Assembly: GCF_016583765.1 (NCBI RefSeq)
Contig: NZ_NRRR01000001.1
Location: 496,001-560,000 of the forward strand
Origin: Chromatium weissei
GTDB taxonomy: Bacteria > Pseudomonadota > Gammaproteobacteria > Chromatiales > Chromatiaceae
Length of the DNA stretch: 64,000 bases
Direction: 5' to 3'
Position 1 is the stretch's first letter; each line of letters starts with the position of its first letter. The translations under genes and the position numbers were made by a program. Positions 16,884 to 25,581 of the stretch are shown here, one piece after another. The notes below the pieces were generated by a model. It did not search any database, was not told the origin of the DNA, and saw nothing but the letters and a program-made list of their open reading frames with translations.

Positions 16884-19800
16884 ATGCACCCTTTTATTTC
16901 GCGTTTTTCATTCGGCATCGCGTTGTTCAGCACGTCAATTTGCTTCGCGCAAATCACCACTGACGGCACGGTCGGAGCACGTCAAACGCTCACCGGCACG
17001 GACATGCAAATCGGCGCGGAATTGGGCAGCACTCGCGGCACCAATCTGTTTCACAGCTTCCAAACCTTTGATATTCCAACCGGTCACAGCGCCACCTTCA
17101 CCGGTTCCGACAAAATTCAAAACGTCATCAGCCGCGTCACCGGCGGCAAAACCTCGAATATCGACGGGCAGTTACGCTCGAAAGTCGGCAAGGCCGACGT
17201 GTATCTCATCAATCCGTCCGGCGTGGTGATGGGGCCAAACGCCAGCGTTGATGTGCCCGCCGCGCTGCATCTCAGCACTGCCGACGAGGTGCGTTTTTCT
17301 GACGGCAGTCGTTACAGCGCCCGCGATTCAGCGCGCAGTTCTTTAACCATTGCTACGCCCGAATCATTCGGTTTTCTTTCGCCGCAACCCGCAAAGTTAA
17401 TTGTCAATGGCAGTCAATTAAAGGTGAATACGGGCAAATCAATGACGTTGACTGGTGGCGATATAGAAATAACCAGCAGCAGCGTAGAAAAACCCGCTAA
17501 ATTAACTGCACCGGGCGGCGCAATTCGTATTGAAACAGGGGGCAAAACTGGCAAAACAGTTGCGATTAACAAACCATCAGAAAAGCCGAGCGATGGGCAA
17601 TTGACAGTGAAAAATGCACGAATTGATACAAGTGGCGATGGCGGTGGTTTGATTGCAGTGCGAGCGGGTTCAGTGGAATTAAAAAATACTAATTTAGTCG
17701 CAGATAACTTGGGTGCAACTACGCCAGTTGGCGGAATTGATTTGTCAATTGCCAATGCACTCGTGCTGTCTGCAAGTCGAATTCAAAGCAATAGTTTTGC
17801 GAATGGTGCATCTGGCGGAATACGCATACAGGCTGGTGATTTAGCAATACGTCAAGATGGAGCAGAAACGCTCACTGGAATTGTAAGTGAAGTGGAACCA
17901 GAAGCGACTGGCTCGGCGGGCGGAATCACCATTACGGTTGACGGTCTGCTTGAAATGCACGAGCTCGTGGGAATTGAAAGTTCAACTTTTGGATATGGAA
18001 ATGGCGGTGCAATAACAATCAATACGAATGAACTTTTAATGAATGGCGAAGGATTGCATCTCTTTTATCGTGGTGCAGATTTTATTGCCGGAATTGCCAG
18101 TGAAGTTGCCCCCAATGCAAGCGGCAATGCAGGAAATGTCACAATAACCGTTGCGAATACGCTATCTGTTCTTAATAGCGGCAGTTTATCGAGTTCAACG
18201 CTTGGATTAGGTAATGCAGGAATGTTGAATGTGCGGGCGGATAAATTATCATTAAACGGCGCAGAGGCTTTCTTGGGAAGTGCCGCTGGAACAGGATCGA
18301 CCGGTCAAGCTGGGAATATGACGGTGACCGTTAACGATTTAATAGAGGTGCTGAATGGTGCGCTGATTTTGAGCGGTACTTTTGGAGATAGTAATGCAGG
18401 TTCACTTTTTATCTTTGCCAAAGATATGCGAATTGGCGGTTGTTACGCATTTGGCTATTGTTCTGGAATGACAAGCAATGCTTATCCTAATTCTACTGGC
18501 AGTGCAGGAACAATCAATTTAACGCTATCTGGATTGCTCGAAGTGTTTGATGGTGCGGCAATTACGACTAACTCAATGGGTGCGGGTAACGCCGGAATAA
18601 TTAACGTAATGGCTGAAAATGCGCGATTTGATGGCGTTGAAAAACCTGACTGGTTTACAGGAATAGCCAGTGCAGCTTATCCCGAATCAACAGGTCAGGC
18701 TGGGGCAATTAATTTAACGGTTAACAATGCAATTGAAATCTTCAATGGAGCAGCAATTGGCACCAGTACTTATTCTGTTGGTAACGCTGGCGCTATTATT
18801 GTAAAAGCCAAATCAATGCAGCTTGATGCTGATGGTAACTTAAATCATTTAAGCGGTATTGGTAGTACGGCCGAATTCGGTTCAAATGGAAACGCCGGAA
18901 CAGTCAGTTTGGATATTGATGGTTTATTAGAAATACTGAATGGAGCAGAAATAAGTAGTAGCATTTGGGGAACAGGTAATGCAGGAATGGTGACGGTGCA
19001 AGCCGATGCGTTACGCCTTGATGGTCAGTTCAGTGCAGTGGTGAGCAGCGCCAATATCGGTTCAAGCGGCAATGCCGGCAATGTCAATTTAACGATTGAT
19101 GGGTTATTAGAAGTATTCAATGGTGCAAAAATTTCAACGAGCACCTGGACCACTGGTGAAGCCGGAAATGTTCTCATTACCGCAAAAGAAGCGCTATTAG
19201 ATGGCGGCGGTATTGTTAATTTAGATGGCGGTGCTATTGTTAATTCGCCTACCACTATTTATAGCGATGCGTATTTCAGTTCAACAGGTAATGCAGGAAC
19301 CGTCACGCTGAACATTGATGGTCTATTGAAAGTGCGCAATGGTGCGGCGATTTCAACGAATGCTTGGTCGGTTGGTGACGCTGGAACCGTTACGCTTCAT
19401 GTTGGTAATTTGCTGCTTGACGGCACGAATAGTCTCATTTCCAGTCGTACCTTTGAATTCGCAACTGGCAATGTCGGTAATATCGATGTTGTTGCGAATA
19501 AATTAACCATTAACAACGGTGCACAAATTAGTATTGCTGCATTACAAACGCTCACCGATCCGTCCACTGCTCGCGCCGATGGTTTAATTCACGTCACTGC
19601 TAATCAACTCGAATTAAATGACAGTTTTATCACTTCAGAAAGTAGCGGTAATGTTCCTGCCAGCGCCATTCAAATTGATGGCGGTTATTTGTGGCTGCGC
19701 AATAGTCAAATCACCACGTCTGCGAATACCGGCAATGGCGGAGATATTCAGTTGAATCCTCAATATCTCATTCTCGAAGGTGGATTTATTCAAGCAAATA

Positions 19801-20198
19801 CCGGTGGCGCTGGTGCAAAGGGTGGTGATATTTTCATCAATTCACCCACGTTAATCACCAATTATCATCAACTCGATGTTGGTCAATTAGAACGCCAAAT
19901 TTTTATTCCGAATAGCGAACGCAATAGCATTCAAGCTGCTGCGCCCGGCGGCGAACAGGGCAATATCGATATTCTCGCGCTCAATCTCGACATCAGCGCG
20001 AGCATTGCGCCGCCAGCCGCACCATTCGGCGATCCTGATGATTTACTTGCAGATATTTGCCGCAGTTTGAATGGACCGCTCGCTAGTTCGCTGATTGATC
20101 GCGGCAATGGTGGCGTTCCGACCGCTGCTACTGCTCCGGTTGCCGTTTCATTGGGTGGCGCTCGGTTGAATCAAATTTTGAATAGCACGCTCAAATAA
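16884..20198 (+). CDS. TpsA-like filamentous-haemagglutinin-family exoprotein
   Basis: 1104 residues, secreted. Signal peptide about 1-22 (ends CFA|Q). Residues about 23-170 form the two-partner-secretion domain: QITTDGTVGARQTLTG, FHSFQTFDIPTG, ISRVTGG, and YLINPSGVVMGPNA (NPSG at 110-113 instead of the more common NPNG). The rest is a right-handed beta-helix with about eight degenerate repeats (GNAGTVNLTIDGLLEVFNGA, then an IST...GNAG...LDG half). The C-terminus has ADICRSLNG with a single Cys, without an anchor that I recognise. Expected to be exported by a TpsB pore of the Omp85 type, but no such gene is in the window. Probable adhesin or matrix protein; target unknown. No strong ribosome-binding site is visible. 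Confidence 0.88.
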   Translation: MHPFISRFSFGIALFSTSICFAQITTDGTVGARQTLTGTDMQIGAELGSTRGTNLFHSFQTFDIPTGHSATFTGSDKIQNVISRVTGGKTSNIDGQLRSKVGKADVYLINPSGVVMGPNASVDVPAALHLSTADEVRFSDGSRYSARDSARSSLTIATPESFGFLSPQPAKLIVNGSQLKVNTGKSMTLTGGDIEITSSSVEKPAKLTAPGGAIRIETGGKTGKTVAINKPSEKPSDGQLTVKNARIDTSGDGGGLIAVRAGSVELKNTNLVADNLGATTPVGGIDLSIANALVLSASRIQSNSFANGASGGIRIQAGDLAIRQDGAETLTGIVSEVEPEATGSAGGITITVDGLLEMHELVGIESSTFGYGNGGAITINTNELLMNGEGLHLFYRGADFIAGIASEVAPNASGNAGNVTITVANTLSVLNSGSLSSSTLGLGNAGMLNVRADKLSLNGAEAFLGSAAGTGSTGQAGNMTVTVNDLIEVLNGALILSGTFGDSNAGSLFIFAKDMRIGGCYAFGYCSGMTSNAYPNSTGSAGTINLTLSGLLEVFDGAAITTNSMGAGNAGIINVMAENARFDGVEKPDWFTGIASAAYPESTGQAGAINLTVNNAIEIFNGAAIGTSTYSVGNAGAIIVKAKSMQLDADGNLNHLSGIGSTAEFGSNGNAGTVSLDIDGLLEILNGAEISSSIWGTGNAGMVTVQADALRLDGQFSAVVSSANIGSSGNAGNVNLTIDGLLEVFNGAKISTSTWTTGEAGNVLITAKEALLDGGGIVNLDGGAIVNSPTTIYSDAYFSSTGNAGTVTLNIDGLLKVRNGAAISTNAWSVGDAGTVTLHVGNLLLDGTNSLISSRTFEFATGNVGNIDVVANKLTINNGAQISIAALQTLTDPSTARADGLIHVTANQLELNDSFITSESSGNVPASAIQIDGGYLWLRNSQITTSANTGNGGDIQLNPQYLILEGGFIQANTGGAGAKGGDIFINSPTLITNYHQLDVGQLERQIFIPNSERNSIQAAAPGGEQGNIDILALNLDISASIAPPAAPFGDPDDLLADICRSLNGPLASSLIDRGNGGVPTAATAPVAVSLGGARLNQILNSTLK
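17907..19427 (+). repeat. Degenerate tandem repeats encoding the beta-helix of the TpsA-like protein
   Basis: About eight repeats of 60-80 codons, each with TG(N/S/Q)AG, a DGLLEVFNGA-like strand, a Ser/Thr-rich turn, and GNAG...LDG. Repeats are diverged at DNA level, so slippage is probably limited. Confidence 0.75.
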
Positions 20199-20200
20199 TT

Positions 20201-20221
20201 GAGAAAGCAACGTTGTTTCTC
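20201..20221 (+). terminator. Possible stem-loop after the TpsA-like gene
   Basis: GAGAAAGCAAC pairs with GTTGTTTCTC with one bulged base, 3 bases after the stop. No run of T follows directly, so it may only protect the 3' end. Confidence 0.35.
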
Positions 20222-20267
20222 GGTGTAAATTTTAGTCGATTGCATACGGCATTTTGTAACCCGTTTT

Positions 20268-20393
20268 TCATTCAATCCAATCAATTGGATTTTCATTTGG
20301 TGCGGGTTTTAATTTGGATTGTTCAATAAATAACTGATGCCAAATGGCGAATTGCATTAAGCCGAGTAGTTCTGTGCTGCTACTGTTAGCAGT
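20268..20393 (-). pseudogene. Remnant of an asnB 3' end (second copy)
   Basis: On the minus strand an open segment reads TANSSSTELLGLMQF and continues identically to the AsnB C-terminus (IWHQLFIEQSKLKPAPNENP) to a TGA at 20268. An in-frame TAA lies just upstream (20394-20396). Bases 20274-20359 are identical to 21056-21141 of the intact asnB; the flank (SSSTELLG against GGSRELFG) is homologous but diverged, so it looks like a left-over end from another allele or paralogue. Confidence 0.8.
20274..20359. repeat. 86-bp perfect direct repeat, left copy
   Basis: Identical over 86 bases to 21056-21141, same orientation, 782 bases apart. The pair brackets the toxin-antitoxin genes exactly like boundary repeats of an inserted module. 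Confidence 0.9.
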
Positions 20394-20420
20394 TTACATA
20401 AAGTATTGTAATTTTAAGTG

Positions 20421-20762
20421 ATGTTAAATTTCAAACCCATTAAATTTCTTGGTACTTCCCTCGATGATCTTCGTGCTTTTCCTGTGTCAGTACGCCGTGA
20501 AATCGGTTATCAACTTGACCAAATACAGCACGGTCAAGAACCGGACGACTGGAAATCAATGGTAACGATTGGACACGGAGTGCGGGAGATTCGTATTCGG
20601 AATGCTTCCGGTGGATTTCGCATCATTTACGTGGCTAAGTTTGCAAATGCTATTTATGTTCTCCATTGTTTTCAAAAGAAAACGCAGAAAACCAGTGCCG
20701 CTGATCTGAACATCGCTAAAAAACGCTATCAGAATTTAGTTCAGGAGAAAATTAATGACTAA
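20421..20762 (+). CDS. RelE/HigB-family toxin (Gp49-like)
   Basis: 113 residues. Family signatures are GHGVREIRIRNASGGFRIIYVAK (here VREIRIRNASGGFRIIY) and the C-terminal YVLHCFQKKTQKTSAADLNIA, typical of phage Gp49-like/HigB toxins, ribosome-dependent mRNA interferases. ATG 20421 is used; a GTG at 20418 is adjacent. The toxin gene comes first and overlaps the antitoxin start by 8 bases, the usual HigBA order. It has no paralogue in the window. Confidence 0.9.
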   Translation: MLNFKPIKFLGTSLDDLRAFPVSVRREIGYQLDQIQHGQEPDDWKSMVTIGHGVREIRIRNASGGFRIIYVAKFANAIYVLHCFQKKTQKTSAADLNIAKKRYQNLVQEKIND

Positions 20763-21036
20763 TAAGCAATTTATTAGTGTTTGGGATGCAATTGAAGATA
20801 CGCCGCAGAAAGCAGAAAACATGAGACTTCGATCATCACTAATGATGGCACTAAAAGATCACATGATTCGCAAAGGGCTTACACAAACGCAAGCGGCTCA
20901 AACATTTGCTGTAACACCGATGCGTGTTTCTGATCTGTTAAATGGCAAGGTCAATCTATTTGCTTTAGATGCTTTAGTAAATATGGCAGTTGCGGCTGGC
21001 TTACAGATTGAAATACAGATACGAGATGCTGCGTAA
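20755..21036 (+). CDS. XRE-family antitoxin (HigA-like)
   Basis: 93 residues with a helix-turn-helix at about 40-75 (GLTQTQAAQTFAVTPMRVSD then LLNGKVNLF). Expected to bind and neutralise the preceding toxin and repress the shared promoter. Overlaps the toxin gene by 8 bases. It ends 17 bases before the end of convergent asnB, inside the 86-bp repeat-bounded block. Confidence 0.9.
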   Translation: MTNKQFISVWDAIEDTPQKAENMRLRSSLMMALKDHMIRKGLTQTQAAQTFAVTPMRVSDLLNGKVNLFALDALVNMAVAAGLQIEIQIRDAA

Positions 21037-21052
21037 AATAATTCAGTAATAC

Positions 21053-22870
21053 TCAAATCCAATCAATTGGATTTTCATTTGGTGCGGGTTTTAATTTGGA
21101 TTGTTCAATAAATAACTGATGCCAAATGGCGAATTGCATTAGCCCAAATAATTCCCGACTGCCGCCATTTCCGCGTTGTCGCGCTGTCACTAATTCTTGA
21201 ATTCCTGTCACATTAAACCATTCACAAATGCCGCGATTGCGCAATAGCCGTTGCCCGATTTGCGCAGCGACTTCTCCGCGCAGCCAATCACCGACTGGAA
21301 CGTGAAATCCGCGTTTAGGCTGTTGTAAATGATCGGGCGGTAATGTCGGCTCGGCCCAGCGTTTTAATAACCATTTGCCGTTATGCTGTTGAATTTTAAG
21401 GTTATCCGGTAGCGCCAGTCCAAATTCGACCAGCCGATGATCGAGAAATGGCACGCGCCCTTCCACGCCAAAACCCATCAGCAGCCGGTCGGTTTTCACC
21501 AGCAAATTGTTCGGTAGCGCCGTCACCAAATCGACGTATTGCCGCCGTTGTAAATTCGACCAATTGCGTGGCGTTTCGCGCCATGCCTGTTGAAATGGCG
21601 CACGTTCTTCTGCTGCAACTGCTTGTAATTTATCGTTAAATAATCGCCGCGTCCATCTTCCAGCCCAGTGTCCACGCGTGCGAAAACCACCGCTGCCGGA
21701 ATGACGCAGCATTTTCAACCAGCGTTCGGCGGGGTGCGGAGCGTAGCGGCGATAACCGGCAAATACTTCGTCGCCGCCTTCGCCGGAAAACACGACTTTT
21801 AATGATGCACCAGCAGTTTCCGCCAGAATAGAAGTGGGTAAATTGGCGTAATCGCGCATCAATTCATCAGTGCACCAAATGCTATGCGGAATGCGAGCAA
21901 AAACTTGATTTAAGTTCAATTCTAATTGCTGATGATCGAATTCAAAATAATCGGCAATGCGTGCTGCTTCATTCAATTCATTCGCTCGCGTCGCACCGCA
22001 ATAACCGACCGAAAAACTTTTAATTCGTCCTGCGTGTTGCGCGTGAAGTTGTGCGGCAAGAATTGCGGAATCAACTCCGCCGGATAAAAACAATCCAAAT
22101 GGCACGTCTGAACGTATGTGTTCACGCATTACTGTCGTCATTAATTCATTCAATTCGGCCTGCGCCGTTTCAATTCCGAGCTGGCGCGGCGTAATAGTTA
22201 ATGGTGACCAATAACGCTGGCGTTGAATACGCAGTTCGGCATCAATGAATAGCGCCTCGCCGGGCAATACGCGTTTAATTCCGGTAAATAGCGTGTTCTC
22301 GCCGCCGGCAAATTGATGTTGTAAAAATTGCCGCAGCGCAGCGGGCACGATTTGCGGTTGGCGCGGCAAAATCGGCAGCAAGGCTTTGATTTCAGAAGCA
22401 AATGCGATGCGATCCGGCAGTCGCACATAAAACAGCGGTTTAATGCCGAGCCGGTCGCGGGCGAGAATCAGGCGATTGGCGCGGGCATCGTGCAGCGCGA
22501 ATGCGTACATGCCGCGCAGCGCAGTCAGGCAATTCAGCCCGTGCTGCGCGTAACTATTGAGAATGGTTTCAGAATCGGAAGCGGTGCGCGGGTGGCGACC
22601 GAGTTGGCGCAATTCTGCATTTAATTCCAAATAGTTATAAATCTCGCCGTTCGCAACCAGCGCCAATTGCCCGTCGGCAGAGCGCAGTGGTTGATGACCA
22701 TTTGATAAGCCGATGATGGATAAACGGGTTTGCGCCAGTCCAACTGCACCAGCGCAATATGTGCCGCTGTCGTCGGGACCGCGATGGGCGAGTGCGGCGG
22801 TCATTTGCGCGAGTTGCGCGGAATCGGGGCGCTGTCCGGCGCGAAGAATGAATCCGGCGATGCCGCACAT
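21053..22870 (-). CDS. asnB: Asparagine synthase (glutamine-hydrolysing)
   Basis: 605 residues. N-terminal glutaminase (Ntn) domain begins MCGIAGF with nucleophile Cys2, then HRGPDDSG, RLSIIGLSNGHQPL and NGEIYNY; the C-terminal synthetase domain has the ATP P-loop SGGVDSAILA and GEGGDEVFAGYRRY. Start: ATG 22870 after AGGA, exposing Cys2 after Met removal; the upstream in-frame ATG at 22894 is rejected. The 3' end is duplicated beyond the adjacent toxin-antitoxin pair. AsnB-type enzymes also amidate cell-surface precursors, but neighbours give no hint of that. Confidence 0.95.
   Translation of the reverse strand: MCGIAGFILRAGQRPDSAQLAQMTAALAHRGPDDSGTYCAGAVGLAQTRLSIIGLSNGHQPLRSADGQLALVANGEIYNYLELNAELRQLGRHPRTASDSETILNSYAQHGLNCLTALRGMYAFALHDARANRLILARDRLGIKPLFYVRLPDRIAFASEIKALLPILPRQPQIVPAALRQFLQHQFAGGENTLFTGIKRVLPGEALFIDAELRIQRQRYWSPLTITPRQLGIETAQAELNELMTTVMREHIRSDVPFGLFLSGGVDSAILAAQLHAQHAGRIKSFSVGYCGATRANELNEAARIADYFEFDHQQLELNLNQVFARIPHSIWCTDELMRDYANLPTSILAETAGASLKVVFSGEGGDEVFAGYRRYAPHPAERWLKMLRHSGSGGFRTRGHWAGRWTRRLFNDKLQAVAAEERAPFQQAWRETPRNWSNLQRRQYVDLVTALPNNLLVKTDRLLMGFGVEGRVPFLDHRLVEFGLALPDNLKIQQHNGKWLLKRWAEPTLPPDHLQQPKRGFHVPVGDWLRGEVAAQIGQRLLRNRGICEWFNVTGIQELVTARQRGNGGSRELFGLMQFAIWHQLFIEQSKLKPAPNENPIDWI
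21056..21141. repeat. 86-bp perfect direct repeat, right copy (3' end of asnB)
   Basis: Codes the last 29 or so codons of intact asnB and is identical to 20274-20359. Confidence 0.9.
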
Positions 22871-22980
22871 TTTTAAATCCTTTGAAGGGTTCATTGATGT
22901 GAATCGTCATTCTGTTTAATAACTAAAAACAAAACGCGTTTTAATCAATGATGATTGGACGCATCAATACGTTGGTGGTG

Positions 22981-25575
22981 CTAACTGTATTTTAGAAATG
23001 CTTCCATTGACACGACTCGCGGAAGTAGATGTCCTGATTTGCTTGGAGTCATCACGACAATCTGTCGCTTGTGGTTCGGTCCGTAACTGACATGAATCGG
23101 CAGCGCATCTTCATAAAAATAGAGCCGGTCGAAAGTCGTGTTAGCGACCAGCCATTGCGCCACCTCCAGCATACTCTCGTCCTTGACGAGGAAATCCACT
23201 GCCGCGCCCAGACGTTCACACACCGGCTTGCCCAGTCGATTGACTTCATGCGCGGCGTGCTGGTCGCGTTTCGGGTCAATGCGAGCGGGTATGCGCCGCG
23301 CCAGCTCGGGTGAACAGAATCCATAGATCAGACAAATCATGCCGAAATAGTCGATCACTGGATCGAGTACCCGTTCCGCCAATTCCAGAAGCGCATGGTA
23401 ACTTTCGAGCTGAAGCGGCAGATTGGGTAGACCCGTGCTGGCTTGAGTCTCGCCGCATTCGATCAATTCACGAAAGGTCAGGAAACGACCGCAGGAATCA
23501 TCCAACTTTGGCGGGGTCTGGCATCGAACCAGCGCGAAGCCTTCAATGTTCCAGTGAGATCGCGCCAGACTGTCCAGAAAGGTGTCTGGGTGCGGTCCAT
23601 AACCGGAGAGGTCGCATAGCCCGAGTGCATCGAGCGCCTGCTCGAAGTCGATCTGCTCCGGATAGTTTGGAAATTCCTCGTTGATATAGCGCGATTTATG
23701 AAAGAGAAACGGCGGGGTATACGCCTCGCCATAGGCGAAATAATCGATGTCCAGATCGCGCAGTTTGATCTTGACCCGTTCGATGAGACGCGGCATCGGT
23801 TGACCGATGAAATCGTCATAGCGCATCAGGCTCACCTTGCCGGAGCGAATGTGAATCTTCACCAGATCGGCATGACGATAATCGCCATAGAGCACGGCGG
23901 CACAGCCGACAGAGATGCGCAGCAGCGGTGGCAGTTGCTCGATCAGGCTCACATGCAGTTGCAGCGATTGACCGGCATCGAGCCAACCTAGACCATGCTC
24001 GGCGGCCTGGCGGCAGGCATCATCGATGGCCGCGACATCGGCAATAGCAAACAGTTGCTTCAGTGACTGAGATTTGGCGGTAGCGTAATCGCCGAAAAAG
24101 GCCTTGATGTCCTGCTGTAAACCGCGTTCCAGATGGCTGTAAGGTCGGCGGCGCTCAAACTGAGCAAGCGCAAAATAGACCGTCAGATCAGCGCGACGGG
24201 CCGCCGCCTGTTCAAATGTGGCTGAATTCTGGCGCTCCTCCAGAAAGCGCAGCGCCTTAGACAGCGAGCCAAACCCCTCGGTTAGCACCGGCAGATTCTC
24301 AACTTCAGTCTTTTCAGGTCGCCGTCCGAGGGACAGCCACTGCTTCAACAGCCCCTTCAGCGGTTCTTGATAGATGGCATATTTCTCCGCCGCACGATCA
24401 CGACGCGGCGTTGGTTCCTGTAAGCGCGAGCCTGAAGCAGGATCGCGCAGGTGATTACGCCGACTGCGATAGCGATCAATCAGAAAGCGTTGCTCGGCAT
24501 CCTTGTCACGAAAAACATAGAGCACCCCCGGCGCAACTGGAATCGCCGCCGCGTCAAGCGCCTGTTCCAGATATGTTTTGATCTCCGCTTGACTGAAATA
24601 CTTCTGAAAAGTGCCGCGTTGCGTCATCACTCCATCACGAAATCGCTCGCCTCGCGGATCGTTCTGATTGACCAACATCACCGAAACCACCAGCAGCCGC
24701 TCCGCCAGCGACCAGGCTCGCGTCAGCGCCGCCAGTCGCTCATCAAAATCCTCGATGACATTGATCACGAAGCCGAGATTCACGATGTCCGCCGATTGAA
24801 TAGGTTGATTCGGGGCGTGGAAGGGGTCCCAACCGGCAGCAGTCAGACCATTTTCGATCAGACCGCGTACATCGTCGCCGCGCCCGCAGCCATAATCGAA
24901 CAGCCGATAGTGGCCATCGAGAAAGCCGTGGCGTGCTAACGATTGAATTGGCGCTGAGAAGCTGTAACGGGTTAATGCGGTGCGCTGGCGTGCCGCCGCC
25001 CAATTCGCAAAGGGTGATGCCGTGTCATCCTGAACCGCCAAATCATCCGATTCCGCATTTCCGAGCGGCACCAGATGATGACCCTCCAGACGATAACCCT
25101 TGTCACGAAGAAGCTGTTCCCATTGCCGACGATAGCCGATCCGTTTCGGCTCATCGAACAGCCCAATTGCTTCAGCCTCCGCCGTCAACGCTGCATATTC
25201 ATTTCGACGCGGGTGATCCGTCGGCAGCAGTAACTCCTTGCGGTGCAGAATCGGCGGATTCAGTGAGTTTGCGTAAGTTCGATAGTCGACCGATTTGGAA
25301 TTCGAAGTGACCAGCCAGCGTTCTAGCAGCGACGGAAACGGATTCTCGAAAAACGCGGAGTAGTTCAGAAAGGCGAAAGCGCTACCGTCCGAGTCAATGC
25401 GAACCAAGTTGTAATGAAGCTCGCATTTAACGCCAGCCAACTGTGCGGCGTTTTGAATTTGCGCCTGCATGGCGCTATCAAGCAATCGCAACGCATCCGT
25501 GTGAATATAGAGGCTGTCGCCGACGCGTTTTCCCGGTTCAGTTTTCATGGATAAAGTTGGCTTTCCATGCTGCAC
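22981..25575 (-). CDS. DNA phosphorothioation-associated putative methyltransferase homologue
   Basis: 864 residues. N-terminal KRVGDSLYIHTDAL and HRKELLLPTDHPRRNEYAAL, then a class I SAM-binding motif FDYGCGRGDDVRGL (near 225), GWDPFH and a NLGFVINVIED segment, then a long C-terminal part with FLFHKSRYINEEFPNYPEQ. This order matches the family named in Dnd phosphorothioation islands as associated methyltransferase. There is no NPPY/DPPY-type motif, so base methylation is not evident. The substrate is unknown. GTG 25575 (7 bases after the upstream gene) is used; ATG 25548 is the alternative. The upstream DptH-like gene is in the same transcript. No dndABCDE, dptF or dptG genes are present. 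Confidence 0.8.
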   Translation of the reverse strand: MQHGKPTLSMKTEPGKRVGDSLYIHTDALRLLDSAMQAQIQNAAQLAGVKCELHYNLVRIDSDGSAFAFLNYSAFFENPFPSLLERWLVTSNSKSVDYRTYANSLNPPILHRKELLLPTDHPRRNEYAALTAEAEAIGLFDEPKRIGYRRQWEQLLRDKGYRLEGHHLVPLGNAESDDLAVQDDTASPFANWAAARQRTALTRYSFSAPIQSLARHGFLDGHYRLFDYGCGRGDDVRGLIENGLTAAGWDPFHAPNQPIQSADIVNLGFVINVIEDFDERLAALTRAWSLAERLLVVSVMLVNQNDPRGERFRDGVMTQRGTFQKYFSQAEIKTYLEQALDAAAIPVAPGVLYVFRDKDAEQRFLIDRYRSRRNHLRDPASGSRLQEPTPRRDRAAEKYAIYQEPLKGLLKQWLSLGRRPEKTEVENLPVLTEGFGSLSKALRFLEERQNSATFEQAAARRADLTVYFALAQFERRRPYSHLERGLQQDIKAFFGDYATAKSQSLKQLFAIADVAAIDDACRQAAEHGLGWLDAGQSLQLHVSLIEQLPPLLRISVGCAAVLYGDYRHADLVKIHIRSGKVSLMRYDDFIGQPMPRLIERVKIKLRDLDIDYFAYGEAYTPPFLFHKSRYINEEFPNYPEQIDFEQALDALGLCDLSGYGPHPDTFLDSLARSHWNIEGFALVRCQTPPKLDDSCGRFLTFRELIECGETQASTGLPNLPLQLESYHALLELAERVLDPVIDYFGMICLIYGFCSPELARRIPARIDPKRDQHAAHEVNRLGKPVCERLGAAVDFLVKDESMLEVAQWLVANTTFDRLYFYEDALPIHVSYGPNHKRQIVVMTPSKSGHLLPRVVSMEAFLKYS

Positions 25576-25581
25576 TGTTAC

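Noticed and set aside
20268-21141. Integrase-type attachment sites (attL/attR) around the toxin-antitoxin genes
   Set aside because: There is no integrase or tRNA target, and one copy extends into diverged homologous asnB sequence, which fits homologous recombination better than site-specific insertion.
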